A DNA stretch of 64,000 bases from Hygrophila difformis (GCA_030278955.1 JAOANR010000003.1:55586902-55650901); one strand, 5' to 3'. Positions 1 through 10,443 are shown, counted from the stretch's first letter. Notes: generated by a model from the sequence alone, not told the origin. Numbers and translations are program-made.

Positions 1-201
1 AATTTTGGTAGCTTCATGATTCCTGCAAGAAAAAATACCCAAATTATTAGGTTTTCCCCTCAAATCAACATCCTCACATTTAGAGTCTTTGTACTCTAAA
101 TGTTTAATTGATTTGAGGGTACTTCTCTGTTCTGAAATATATACACAAAACTAACTATGAGTAATCAGGAGTGTGATTCTCTTAATAAACGATGCTGCAT
201 C
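1..201 (-). other. 5' leader of a Tat/Athila-like gypsy element
   Basis: Read on the minus strand, this follows the primer-site repeats and continues off the window, where gag would be expected. It carries a short inverted pair (ACATTTAGAGT near 74-84 against ACTCTAAATG near 93-102). A pyrimidine run ending TTCTTGCAG, near 27-35, looks like a splice acceptor. No reading frame of note is present. The assignment rests on the neighbouring primer sites; nothing here is diagnostic by itself. Confidence 0.4.
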
Positions 202-596
202 ATCCCCGACAACGGTGCCATGAAACTTTTGACAATTTCATGGTGCTGCCGGGGTAAACAATTCAATCTTTAACAGACATAGTGTTCAATACTTAATATA
301 GTATTATTTATTACAACTGTCTGCATCTTCCCCGGCAACGGCGCCATGAAACTTTTGACAATTTCATGGTGCTGGCTAAACAATTCAATCTTTAACAGAC
401 ATCAGTGTTCAATACTTAATATAGTATTATTTATTACAACTGTCTGCATCTTCCCCGGCAACGGCGCCATGAAACTTTTGACAATTTCATGGTGCTGCCG
501 GGGTAAACAATTCATTCTTTAACAGACATCAGTGTTCAATAATTAATATAGTATTATTTATTACAACTTTCTGCATCTTCCCCGGCAACGGCGCCA
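202..596 (-). repeat. Four tandem tRNA-Asp-type primer-binding sites
   Basis: The 18-base core TGGCGCCGTTGCCGGGGA (minus strand) or a close variant occurs at 202-220 (diverged), 329-346, 452-469 and 579-596, spaced 123-127 bp. It matches the 3' end of plant tRNA-Asp, the usual primer of Athila/Tat retrotransposons. Each unit also carries TGAAACTTTTGAC and a returning TTTCATGGTGCTGCCGGGG, so a unit can fold as a hairpin. Broken further copies lie near 689-725. Only the last copy abuts the presumed LTR end at 597. Confidence 0.7.
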
Positions 597-1040
597 TGAA
601 ACTTTTGACCATTTCCCACACGAGTATTTTCTAAAATATATTAAGATTGTCACTTTTTATTACTCATGTGGGAAACTTTGATTTCAAATGGCGCCATGAA
701 AATCTTGACAACGACGCCATGAAACTTTTGATAATTTCCACACACAAATATTTTCTAAAATATCAAGTTTGAATTTATTAAATAAAAAGAGTTATGATTT
801 ATGGAAGGGGTTTAAGGATATATTAAGGTTGTCACGTTTTATTACTCGTGTTAAGAAACTGTGGCCCGAAAGCGTACGGTGTCAAAAATTGCAGTAATTT
901 ATAGTAAGATCGGATCGTTCACTGGAGGATGTGCGATAGAAGCAGGGCCCACGTCGTTTACTAAGATTTTCCACTCGGTTACTCGTTTCAGGTTTTGCAT
1001 TAATTTTGAACAACTATTAGACATAATTTAAACTAAGTTA

Positions 1041-1165
1041 TAAAAGCGGTAAAATTATTCTATAAAGCATATTAAAATTATTCTAGAAAGCAATTAAATC
1101 TATTCTAAGAAAGCGATAAAAATTATGCTTAAGAAAGCGGTTAAAATTATTCTACGAAAGCAGAT
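1041..1165. repeat. Short tandem repeat GAAAGCGGTTAAAATTATTCTA
   Basis: Four to five imperfect copies of a unit of roughly 25-33 bp (AAAGC, then a purine/AT stretch ending AAATTATTCTA) stand in a row inside the presumed LTR. Isolated AAAGCGGTAAAG pieces recur near 1600-1630. No coding potential is seen. Confidence 0.55.
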
Positions 1166-2710
1166 TTAAAAAGTGACAGAAGGGACAGGAAGGAAATAAT
1201 AAAGATTGGACAAGATTCAGATGAAACACAATTAAACATCCATTTTAATTACACGGATCTTTGTTTGGGATAATTCATCAATCAACTAACTCTCATGCTT
1301 TCTAGACTATGTTCCCTTTAACAGACATGTACTTACAGTCAGAATTTACATGCACTTAAGACCTCAATTTCTAAGATACCGCAGATTAATAACTCCCCCT
1401 GCCGAGGTATGTTATTTCTCCATAGTGGATAAGCAACACCTAACACATCATTAGTTGACGTGCCAAGTACTCCTATCATCCCCCTTGTCACACCCAATAG
1501 TCTACATAAAATCCCGAACTAATCCACAACTCTTAAACCTTACAACCGGTGGCCAACCTCTAATTCTTCCGAGTGACCTCTATAAAAGCATTTAAACGAA
1601 AGCGGTAAAGAAAGTAGTAAAGAAAGCATTTAAAAACCTATCACTCGGAAGCCTCAAAAGCTATCTCATTCCGTTAGCATAAAAGAGCTCCTGGTTTCGA
1701 TGACCAGATGCAGATTTAGAACTTCCCAAATATCAGTAAGCCACAGGGCTTATAACATCCGGTTAGTTATGAGATACAAACTGAGTGGAACAGACCTGGG
1801 ACGATCTATTCCGAATGTACTCACTCAAGACTCAATTATAGGCTTTGGCGGAAGAAGATAGTAGTTGAAAGAATACTCAACCCTACCTTAGAAATTAACC
1901 AAGGCCTACATGTTGTTCCTCTAGTATTATTTATCACATCTTATCCGAATCCAAGTGAACACTGATTCGATGTAATACATAATAGAAGATTTCCAACATA
2001 CAGTAATTTTGATGAAAACAATTTATATTTGAAAATCATCCCCTACACAGGTATTAGACTCTCAATTAAAACACAGATCCTTTCAGTCTTGATGAGACCT
2101 AATCGCTGACTCTGCTTCTAGTTTCCCAAAAATCAACCCCCAGTAGAAGATGAATTAGTCATAACTGTGAATTTATCCCTTACTTAGATCCGAATTTTAT
2201 AAAGTGATTTTTGCAGAAATTTATTATGCAGCATCTGCTTTAAATCAAGACTTCTATGTCCAAGGAGAAGGATCCCCAAAATATTATAGACCACAATATC
2301 TACATAATAATATCATGCATACATGTATATGAGAAGTAAAATAAAATACCCCAAAATATTTGGTGGGATTAGACAGAATTTGATACACAAAGATGGATTA
2401 GCCTTTGAGATAAGAAGAATTGGGCTAAAAGAGTGCCAGAAATAACTGGGGTTATCTGGATTGCGAACATCTGCCATCCAGTTCCTAATTATTCCAGATG
2501 GAATGGTTTTTAGACAGTAAGAAATCCTTAATGACAGTGATCGCTACCATCAAGAGTCCTACTATCCATGAGAGAGTAAAAACCCACATGTTTTCTTACT
2601 ACAGTAATATTGTAACAATGTTGATCGACATTGTTTAACATTACTGTGGCTCGAAATTCAGGTTGAAATTAAGATAAAGAGAAGAAAATTGTATCTAATT
2701 AGGAATTGGC

Positions 2711-2850
2711 TGAGTGGCTAATCGTTATCCCCGTGAAGGGACCTTTTTGCCGTAGCTTCCACCAATCACTAATTAGACCATGCAAAATAACGAGTAATAA
2801 TTAATACACAGAAGACGAGCTAATCGTTATTCCGGTGAATGGACTTTTTT
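2711..2850. repeat. Direct repeat GCTAATCGTTATNCC..CTTTTTTGCC
   Basis: Two copies, near 2717-2754 and 2819-2855, share the order GCTAATCGTTAT, CCGTGAA, GGAC and TTTTTGCC. They are about 102 bp apart and near the outer end of the presumed LTR. The function is unknown. Confidence 0.5.
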
Positions 2851-2960
2851 GCCAACATTGATCTGTGATATCTCTTATTACCCATTCATACACACAATTA
2901 ATGAGAAAAGATGAAATTAAAAGAATGTTTTTGGGTATTGTGTAAGTATCAATCACACAA

Positions 2961-3625
2961 TAATATAGACACTAATGGGTTGAGGTGTGTAATGGATAAA
3001 ATTAAATGCAATGGGCCTAAGCCCAATACATCCATGCAACTTACACAACTCAGGAAGATAAAAATATTTTTGGAGTTTTAAAAATAGAAAGAAGAGGTCA
3101 GTTCGGTTTACTGGGTTAGGTGCAATGTAAACCGAATTGATAATGCATGAGTTATGAAGTATGACCTTACCCAATTAATCATTGCAAGGATGTGAAATAG
3201 CATCATCTAATTCGGTTTGTCAAGCAATTCGGTATAGACTGAATTGGTACATCAAATTGGTTTGACACGAAAAATAAACTAAGGCATGAAGGGATGATAT
3301 GCATACAATGTGGTGTCCGAAGTCAATTCGGTCTATGTGTGCAATTCGGTGTAAACCGAATTGCATAGACCGAATTGCATGGAAACGACATGAAGAAATT
3401 AACAGACAACATTTTTATCATGCAATTCGGTCTTCATGGGCAACTCGGTGTAGACCCACCGAATTGCCTTAGACCGAACTGCATGCCATTTTCTCATGAA
3501 GGAAATAAACAAACATTTTGTGTCATACACTTCAGTCTTCATGGGCAATGCGGTGTAGACCGAATTGCCTTAGACCGAATTGCATGCCATTTTCACATAA
3601 GTGTATTTTTTTGCTATTCACAAGT
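2961..3625. repeat. CAATTCGGT hairpin repeats
   Basis: The motif CAATTCGGT and its complement ACCGAATTG recur more than a dozen times between about 3090 and 3590. They pair into several consecutive small hairpins. The clearest spans 3326-3376, where CAATTCGGTCTATG and TGCAATTCGGT face their complements across about 3 nt. The stretch 3421-3600 holds two tandem copies, about 112 bp apart, each again a hairpin with TGCATGCCATTTTC beside it. Small open frames here are by-products of the repeat. Confidence 0.65.
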
Positions 3626-4476
3626 GTTTATGAGGTTTCTAAGCTGATGCGGTTTATGATAGATGGGATTGACCACATCATTCATTTCACATCAGTGTCA
3701 TTTCGCAGTCACACTTGTGAATATTTTGTGGTTATCAAATATATGCATGTCCAATGGGTAATAGCATGAACTAAACCCTAAAACTACAAACATTAAATTT
3801 AAAGACTAATCTACCAAAAATAAAGAAAAATCTAAGAACTACAAGCATAAAAATAAGAACATCTACATTATCTAAGGCAACAATAAATAAAAGATCTAGA
3901 ACAAAAAGAGTAAAATAAAGCATTAAAAAAATTACTTCTAACAAACTCTAAATTATCTAAAACCTAAGAACTCTTATTTGAAGCTCTAAGGTATAAAACA
4001 AACTATAAACCCACCAAACATGCATTTTATCAAAATATTCATATCAACATATGATGTCAAATGATAAATCTAAACACCACATGAGATAATAATAATATTT
4101 TTGTTGTGTCAAGTCTATCTCATGCCATCATACATTTTGTAAAATAATACAATAGACAAGAAACAAATTTTTAAGGTATGAAAAGCAAAATAAATAGAAG
4201 GGTAAGAAAATTCATACCAAATTTGTCATTTTCTTGTATTTCATCAACTAAAAAGCATTAAAAATTCAAGAACAACCCATTATTTGGGTGCTCTCAAATT
4301 TATTTCTACACTAGAAAGCTGTAAAAATTATGGAAATGGCTACACTAATAAGTTAGAAACTACTATTTACAAACTCCATTAAAAATATTAAATTAAATTG
4401 CAAGAAAAAAAATCTAATCTAAACTAGCAAAAATTCACTGTTCTCTCCAAGAACAAGGAAGAAATATTTTTAGACA
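3626..4476. other. AT-rich DNA, no gene seen
   Basis: About 850 bp of AT-rich sequence without a long frame, RNA gene or clear repeat on either strand. It could be eroded transposon or ordinary intergenic sequence. Confidence 0.5.
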
Positions 4477-4819
4477 GTGTGCTCTTCTCTCTTTTTTTTT
4501 TTTTTCTCTTTCCGAATCCATTTCCTTCCCCAATTTTCTTCTCTTCTCTCTTCTTTCACTATTTTCTCCTCTGTTCGTTTCTTCTCTCTCTTTCCCAATT
4601 TTCCATTTTCTTTCTTTTCTTCTTTTTCTATTTTTTGTGTTTCTTCTTCAATCCTTCTTCCAGATTTATTGCTGAAATTTTGGGGCTTTTTCTCTGAAAT
4701 CTGAAATTGGGGTTTGGAGAATGGGGGTTGAATGGATGGTGGTGGCCGGAGGTTGAGGGCGCCGGAGATGGTGGCTGCTGTGGGTTGGGATGAAGTGGGA
4801 TGGCCACAAGCTTACATCC
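4477..4819. other. Pyrimidine-rich tract next to the viral insertion
   Basis: About 200 bp of almost pure C/T on the plus strand (4485-4670) is followed by a G-rich stretch with GGTGG and GCCGG motifs (4735-4800). It resembles the leader and start of a plant gene or LTR, but no frame can be supported. The viral-like AT-rich coding character on the minus strand stops near 4810-4830, so this is probably the flank into which the pararetrovirus integrated. Confidence 0.35.
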
Positions 4820-4971
4820 ATTAGTTCTTCTATGAGACCTTTTCTGTTTAAGATTTGTAGGCATTCTATTTTTGATTTTAGTTGTATTCTAATAATTTCT
4901 TTTTTAATGCGATATCTTTCAATCGCAATTTTTTCCCTTTTACTAAAATATCTTATTGTTTTATAAGTCAT
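4820..4971 (-). pseudogene. Small basic viral ORF, 3' end lost at junction
   Basis: A start codon at 4971 opens a lysine/arginine/isoleucine-rich frame of about 50 residues that looks helical. The frame then passes into sequence of different, proline-rich composition that appears to be flanking DNA; the open frame itself continues to 4666. The start lies 2 bp after the end of the gene upstream, as in closely packed caulimovirid genes. No family is recognised. It is probably truncated by integration. Confidence 0.4.
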
Positions 4972-4973
4972 TT

Positions 4974-5294
4974 TTAATGTTGTTTTTTAATATGATTAAT
5001 AAAGTTTGTTTTAGAAGTGTTCAACTCCTCTATTTTTGTTTCGAGGTCTGTTGATTGGTAACTAATCACTTCTTCATATCTGTGTATTGAATTACGAATG
5101 ATATTTATTTCTTCTTCATGGTTTAACCCATATATGAGTTCTTGTACTTCTTCTTCTTCGTCTTCTTTATATTCTTTTAACCTTATAATTGAATCTTTAA
5201 GGTCTTTTATTTCTTTTTCTGTTTTCCACATGGTTTCTCCAAGTTTTCCACATTCTGGACAAATATCAAAAAATATTCGTGCTTCCATTTTCAA
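4974..5294 (-). CDS. Small CxxC/coiled-coil viral protein (106 aa)
   Basis: An intact frame of 106 codons. Near residue 13 it has a CPEC pair followed by a long charged helix rich in Glu and Lys with heptad-like spacing (about residues 25-95), so a coiled coil is likely. A CxxC pair leading into a coiled coil is also seen in the gene just upstream (5300-5704), in the first gene at 47082-47336, and in the interrupted gene near 39.85 kb, which suggests related modules. The function is unknown; virion-associated or assembly roles are possible. It starts about 5 bp after the preceding stop, typical of polycistronic caulimovirid RNA. Confidence 0.5.
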   Translation of the reverse strand: MKMEARIFFDICPECGKLGETMWKTEKEIKDLKDSIIRLKEYKEDEEEEVQELIYGLNHEEEINIIRNSIHRYEEVISYQSTDLETKIEELNTSKTNFINHIKKQH

Positions 5295-5299
5295 ATTAG

Positions 5300-5704
5300 T
5301 TATTTCTTGCTAAATGTTCTTCTTGTAATTTTTTCCATATTTTTTTCTTCAAGTTCACATGTTATAAAATGGTTTTCACATTTTTCTATATGGTTATCTC
5401 TTAGTTTTTCTAAAACCTTATAGATTCTTGTGTGCTTTTGATAACTGTTTTCTAGAATTTCTATTTCATTTTTTAGAAATTCAACTTCTTTAGTTACTTT
5501 CCATTTTATAATATTTTCAAACAATCTTTGTTCCCTGCAAACCTGGTTTATTTGATTTTGTTTATTCATCAGTCTAATAAGCCAATTTTCACATTCTTGG
5601 CATAAAAAGTGTGTTTTCGGGTAAGGTACAATAACAAACCTTGTTTCTGTGTTTTTAAAAGATTCTGTTTTAGGGTTTTCAGCAGTTTTAATCATATTCT
5701 CCAT
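5300..5704 (-). CDS. CxxC/coiled-coil viral protein (about 134 aa)
   Basis: The ATG at 5704 is preferred over an upstream TTG. After about 30 residues comes KTHFLCQEC, then a later Cys, then a long Lys/Glu-rich helix. The order KTH-hydrophobic-C-x2-C followed by a helix closely resembles the stretch just before the insertion point at 39.85-39.90 kb (KTHILFCDHC), so the two regions probably share ancestry by duplication. A CEN..ITCELEE stretch near the end adds two more cysteines. The protein family is not recognised. It lies about 800 nt downstream of the viral promoter and could be the first sizeable gene on that RNA. Confidence 0.5.
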   Translation of the reverse strand: MENMIKTAENPKTESFKNTETRFVIVPYPKTHFLCQECENWLIRLMNKQNQINQVCREQRLFENIIKWKVTKEVEFLKNEIEILENSYQKHTRIYKVLEKLRDNHIEKCENHFITCELEEKNMEKITRRTFSKK

Positions 5705-6365
5705 TTGTTTTGACAAAAGATATTAATTATTTCAAAAGGTTATAAAACACTGATTTTCTGTACGCGAAAAACTTATATGTCGTGATGTCTTACTAGGTAC
5801 TTGCCATCTCCTATTATTCTCTTGGTCGTGTTAAATTTCTGATTATGTGTTATGGGTCCGATTGTCCTTTGTTATGGAAATATTATCATAAACATTAAAT
5901 CCGCAATTCTCTTATTACTGTCACTGACGAGATATTTTTCTGGGCCTGTTTCGGGTTTCAAATTCAAATTAGCATTATCCAGACCTAGATCTGAAATGTA
6001 AGAAGGGGGTCTAAGGGGCAAATCAAAAGGGACAATAGTAACAAAAACATCATTATGTTTAGCAAACATCCCTGAATTGTGGTTCCCCTAACGAGTCTTT
6101 CTTACAGCTTTTATGTCATAAAGCCTTTTAAATTTTTATCTTACTCCCCTAATGGCATATCTCATCAATTAAGTTTTAAAAGGTTACATGTTTATGTTTA
6201 TAACATTATCATCCATACATAGAACAATCATACCATAACATAAATCATAAACTAACACATACCTTGAGAGAGAAGAGGCTTTCCCGTTCAGACGGGCCTC
6301 TGTATTTTAGAAAGTAAAGAAAAGATGAAGCAATCCACACCGGGTCTTTCTTTACAAACTGAAAT
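5705..6365 (-). other. Viral leader region after the poly(A) signal
   Basis: This lies between the poly(A) signal at 6366 and the first gene of the downstream group. It holds a 65-codon frame (6069-5872) with no recognisable domain, several short upstream ATGs, and otherwise AT-rich DNA. No Met-tRNA primer site was found here, although one exists at the other end of the viral copy (47359-47370). Confidence 0.4.
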
Positions 6366-6371
6366 TTTATT
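6366..6371 (-). terminator. Viral poly(A) signal AATAAA
   Basis: AATAAA (minus strand) lies about 105-135 nt downstream of the TATA box at 6501-6508. A poly(A) signal shortly after the start site gives pararetroviral genomic RNA its terminal redundancy, so position and order fit. Identification is by motif and spacing only. Confidence 0.5.
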
Positions 6372-6500
6372 ACTGAAAAAGGGTAGGGATACAAGAAAAC
6401 TAGAAAGAGAAAGAGCTTTTGAGAGTAGCAAGAATGCAGTCTCAAAAACCTTAGAGAGCTAAGAAGTGAGTGTGTGTGTTACAAGTGAAGACCATCCCTC

Positions 6501-6508
6501 TATTTATA
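6501..6508 (-). promoter_or_regulatory. Pararetroviral promoter TATA box
   Basis: CTATAAATAGAGG on the minus strand is a strong plant TATA box. It stands 320 bp after the end of the last large gene, where the 35S-type promoter of caulimovirids lies. About 45 bp upstream (6549-6560) is TGCCACGCGGCA, a G-box-like imperfect palindrome. Downstream is a CT-rich start region followed by AATAAA. Transcription would begin near 6475. Activity in the present host is unknown. Confidence 0.6.
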
Positions 6509-6830
6509 GATGGAAAAGTTATCTAAGCAATCCACAACACCCAATAAAAACGTGCCACGCGGCAAAGCTATCCGATAAGGTTCGGATGAAAATTAGTACA
6601 ATAATTAAATAAAGAGGGGCCTAGTGCCCACTTCACACGGTTTTCCAAGAGTCACATGGATCTTGTCTGCTTTTTGGTTTTATCCGCCTCGGATTCCTTC
6701 TTTCACATGGTTGGTGGTGCTTTTGGCTCCACTAGCATTTTTGTTTTCTTCTTGACTTTTTCTTTTCCGGGTTCTTTTCTTCACATGCTGGTATTTATTG
6801 TGAATTCCAGCTCATTTCTGCGTGGCTCCA

Positions 6831-7502
6831 TTAGTACTCTTCATCATTGTGGGGGCCGCCACTTTCTTTTTTCTGATTTTTTATAATTTTATTGGCCTGG
6901 AATTTTGCTTCATTTTTTCTTAGTGCTACCAATGCACCATTCCTTCCATTTTCTCTGGCTGCCATTGCTTCAACAAAAGTAGGCCTTAGTTCCATTTCAA
7001 GCTTATGAAGAATTTCTTCTTCACTAAGGTTTTCAAATTTTCCAGTCTGTACTGGACTCATAGTTTTTGGCAAACTACCAGCCATAACCGGAATTAATGT
7101 GCTTTTACCATCTACCGGGCTAGATGGGCTTAGTTCTTCATTTTGGTCCTTAGAGACCTCAGGGTTAGAACTTCCCTGGTTTTGGTTCAAAATCATCTGA
7201 ACTTATGCTTTTTAGCAAAGCATCAACTATCAACGGACTGGACTCGTCTTTACCGTCTGCCGTTTGAGACGGACTAGATTCAAACTTTTGATCCTTAAAG
7301 ACCTCAGGAGTTGAATTCTCCTGGTTTTGCTGCATCCAGGCTTTTGCCAATTCTACTGCAGTCATAGAACTGGTGGGTTTGGGTTCTGGACCATAGACTG
7401 TTTTTTCTTCTGGCTTTGGTGTTTTTTCTTCTCATTTTGGTTTTGAAGGATTTCAAGTTTCTTAGTGAGGGTTTCAATCTGGGCCTCTGCTTAAAGGGTT
7501 TT
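6831..7502 (-). pseudogene. 3' part of interrupted viral gene (Ser/Pro-rich tail)
   Basis: When the 32-kb nest is removed, the coiled-coil frame ending at 39801 continues from 7502 in phase. It meets a TAA 6 bases further on, then continues as helix, and is shifted again near 7365 and 7190. The tail contains two diverged copies of a segment (PEV..DQ..E.SPS...DGK, near 7320-7230 and 7170-7095), which is an internal duplication. The gene closes at 6831. By position, last large gene before the promoter, it corresponds to the transactivator/viroplasmin slot of caulimovirids, but no diagnostic motif is visible. Confidence 0.55.
7498..7502. repeat. Target-site duplication GTTTT, left copy
   Basis: GTTTT directly precedes the left LTR (TGTAACACC) and is repeated at 39801-39805 directly after the right LTR (..GGTATTACA). 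A 5-bp duplication is the size made by gypsy integrases. Confidence 0.9.
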
Positions 7503-10443
7503 TGTAACACCCCGGATTTGATAACCCAGGCCGAGGTGTCACCGCCGCACCTCCCTAGCAAGACATGGTTTCTCCGAGCTTGCTAAAGAGATGCAAGGCT
7601 ATAAGTGTTGGGAAAAAAAAAAGGTTTTAAAAGCAAGTCCGGAAATACATATATTTAAAAATAATAATCATCCATACACGCAGATATAAGTTGTGCAGCG
7701 GAAATAAAGTATAAGGGCCGACATGGCCAAAACACGGGTTAAACAGGCCCGTTCATACTATAGTCTAATGCAAATTTAAAATAAAGAGTTCCCAAAAATT
7801 CCCATGCATGTACGTGTTCAGTATAATCCATATGCTCTGTAGGAAAAAGAAGGAAATGGTTTGGGTCAGCAAAACGTGCTGAGTAAGTTAACACCTAGCA
7901 TGATTTAGGGGTTTCAAAGCCTTTAATTAAATTTAATAAAACATGCTTGTAGGTGATACACAATTTAAGTTAATCCTCCACTAATAATTGAATGGCATAA
8001 TTTAAAACAAAGAAAATATTCAATTCTCTAAATTTTCTCATGATTTCAGGATTTGGTATTTCAAGGATTTCACTCTTTCACTTTTGTTCGATATGATCTA
8101 GTATAATATGTTCTCGGGAAAATGGACCCGCAAGAATTCAAACATATCCTAGGGAATCAAACCCGTAGGAATCAACACACGACCTGGGGAATCGAACCCG
8201 CAGGAAAACAAACAATCGCCCTTGGGGAATCGAACCCGCAAGAACTCAAATACATCCTAGGGAATTGAACCCGTAGGAATCAACACACATCCTGGGGAAT
8301 CGAACCCGCAGGAAAACAAACGATCGCCCTTGGGGAATCGAACCCGCAAGAACTCAATTACATCCTAGGGAATTTAACCCATAGGAATCAACACACATCC
8401 TGGGGAATCGAACCCGCAGGAAACAAACGATCGCCCTTGGGGAATCAAACCCGCAAGAACTCAAATACATCCTAGGGAATTGAACCCATAGGAATCAACA
8501 CACATCCTGGGGAATCGAACCCGCAGGGTAAGAACACATTTCGCAAGTTTCACAAGTTCTCAAAACATAACTTACACAAGTCGCTGTCTTACTCCATAAT
8601 TATTTAAAAATTCATTTTAAGTCCGAAAATTCTGAAATTTCACAGGTAGCTCGAAAACACAGAGACGAACAAGTTTCGTATTTTAAGTTTCTCGATCCGG
8701 GTTAAGGAGACGAGTCAAAAATCAAGTCTCTCACATAAGTAGTGTGCTGTCAGGAATCAGATTCGACACCGTTCAAAGATTCGACTTTTTAACACATCAA
8801 ATGAACTCCAAAAATTCTGAAATTTTATATGCACATACTAGACATGATTTCCTACAACTTTTCTTTAGATTGTAAAGATCAAATCGGATGAGAAAATATA
8901 GAACCATGCTCATCAAGTTCGGACCATTGCACTGTCAGATTTCAAAAAGGGTTTTAAATCACAGTTTATGTTCGGATCGATTTGGGGTAGCAAACGTTGA
9001 TGAAAATCGATGAAATTTTTACACCACATAGTTCAATGTGTTAGGATCAAAAGTCTAGTTTTGAGTTTTTCGGTTTGAAATCTTGAAGTAGGGGTTTTGA
9101 TCCGATTACAAATCTGTTACAGTTTCATGTTCGACTTTTAGGGCAGGTCTGTTGGAGGCCATTTTCGGATAACAAAACACAATGAAAAACTATGAAAATT
9201 TTACACAAACTATATCTATGTCTTAGGAACATTTTTCATGTTTTGAGTTTTTCCGTTTGAGCAGATTTAAGTGTTCGAAAAATTCGCACAAAATTGTTGC
9301 GCTGAGGGTTTTTCGTGTTGACATATTTTAGAGTTATTAAATCCATATGTTTGGTTGCATTTTAAGTCACCCAAAACCAAGTAAGTATTAACTTTCAGTG
9401 GGGATGATGTCTAGGAGGTCACGGGGTCGTCCGGAATCCACGGGATGTCACGAACGAATCTCCTCAAGTCGGTTTCTTCTTCCAACGTCCACGAACCGAA
9501 TCCGCAAGTAAAAATCCTTAGTTAGATTCGATTTTCGGATTCAAAAAGGTGTAGATAAACTCAAAAACTAATTACCAACGTCCTAGGGGTCTGTCTTCTC
9601 CTTCTCAAGTCCTTCTTGTTCGGATTTCGTCGTCGGAACTTCAAGAACACAAGGGATTTCGGGGTTTTCGACTTTGGGAAGAGTTGGAGAGAATGTGAGG
9701 AGAAGATGGCTGCTCTAGGGTCGTAATTTTCAAATTTAGGGTTAGGGAGCAGTCTATGGTCGTCCCCTATATCCTTCCATAGCCCGGGATTGAGTTTCCA
9801 TCGTCGGGGGTCCAAAATATGGCAAGAAAATCGTCGGGACGCGTTGTTTCCGTTTTCTGGGAAGCTCACGCGCTCTTGGCGCGCTTCTAGGCCAAAGACC
9901 GCGCGGCCAGCGCGCGGCCTCCGCCTGGACCTCGGTCCGGGCGGGTCCGTGCGATCCGATCGGGCCTTTTCTCCTCTCTTTCGGACTTCTGTGCTCCTAC
10001 GTTTTCGGGCTCGATTTTTCGGGTCATTCTCGGATTATAAATTCTTATCTTAAATTAATCTCGTCTCGAGTTAATCCCGTACTTGAAATCTTGAGTCCGT
10101 TGCATTTGGATTCGTCGGCTTCTAATTCGTCGTCTTTTGACTCCCGTGTAACACTTTATCTAATTAATTTATTTCCAACTTCACGGGTTCCTGGAATTAA
10201 AATTCTTTTCTTTCTTGAATTTAGTTTCAATTCTTTTGACTCGATTTCATGGAATGTCTTCGGGCTTCCTTCCCCTCCTTTATTCCATTTTGAATTTTTT
10301 TTTGAATCTATCGGCGTTTCATTTCCGAGCAATAATTTATTGTGATAAATTATTTTCTTCTTCTCGGAGATATTTCAACCTTGATTTGATTAAGAAATAA
10401 ATTTTATTTCCTTTGGACGCCGATAAAAATCCCGGGTATTACA
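7503..10443 (-). mobile_element. LTR A1 (3' LTR of the gag-only array)
   Basis: A complete LTR of 2941 bp, TGTAATACCCGGG..GGTGTTACA on the minus strand. It differs from A2 and A3 in many scattered bases. It alone has 41 bp at 8583-8623 that the other two lack between direct repeats AAGTC, so A2 and A3 share a derived deletion. It contains the minisatellite at 8095-8536 and a GC-rich palindromic stretch near 9840-9960 in otherwise AT-rich DNA. Confidence 0.9.
8095..8536. repeat. LTR minisatellite with GGTTCGATTCC motifs
   Basis: About eleven units of the type GGGAATCGAACCCGCAGGAA are organised in a higher-order period of about 115 bp (units followed in turn by AACACACATCCT, AACAAACGATCGCCCTT and CTCAAATACATCCTA). 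On the minus strand each unit reads GGGTTCGATTCCCC, which contains the consensus of the tRNA T-arm/B box. At least six copies are exact and the others are one or two bases off. The same array is in LTR A2 (24225-24645) and A3 (37510-37930). Confidence 0.8.

Larger units (their letters stand above)
597..2960 (-). mobile_element. Probable LTR of Tat/Athila-like gypsy element
   Basis: The segment starts with TG directly next to the last primer site, where a 5' LTR (minus orientation) should end. It has no coding frame and contains short tandem repeats typical of long gypsy LTRs. The far boundary is uncertain: no terminal CA with a matching duplication could be fixed, and 2960 is only the point where the character of the sequence changes. 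The partner LTR is outside the window. Confidence 0.4.
4820..7502 (-). mobile_element. Endogenous pararetrovirus, downstream half
   Basis: This is the part of an integrated caulimovirid that lies beyond the nested insertion when the minus strand is read. It holds the end of the interrupted last large gene (7502-6831), a promoter and poly(A) signal (6508-6366), a leader and three small genes (5704-4820). Its join to the half at 39801-47370 is shown by the shared GTTTT duplication and by a coiled-coil frame that runs on across the gap. The left edge near 4820 is set by loss of coding character. Confidence 0.75.

Noticed and set aside
4477..4704. Phe/Ser-rich plus-strand frames
   Set aside because: They are translations of a pyrimidine tract and not credible proteins.
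8095..8536. Possible CRISPR-like array or tRNA cluster
   Set aside because: The repeats are a minisatellite within an LTR and spacers are themselves repeated; no full tRNA cloverleaf (acceptor, D-arm, anticodon arm) is present.
9561..10053. Open frames in LTR A1 (repeated in A2 and A3)
   Set aside because: They lie in the GC-rich LTR block, are on both strands, and carry no domain.
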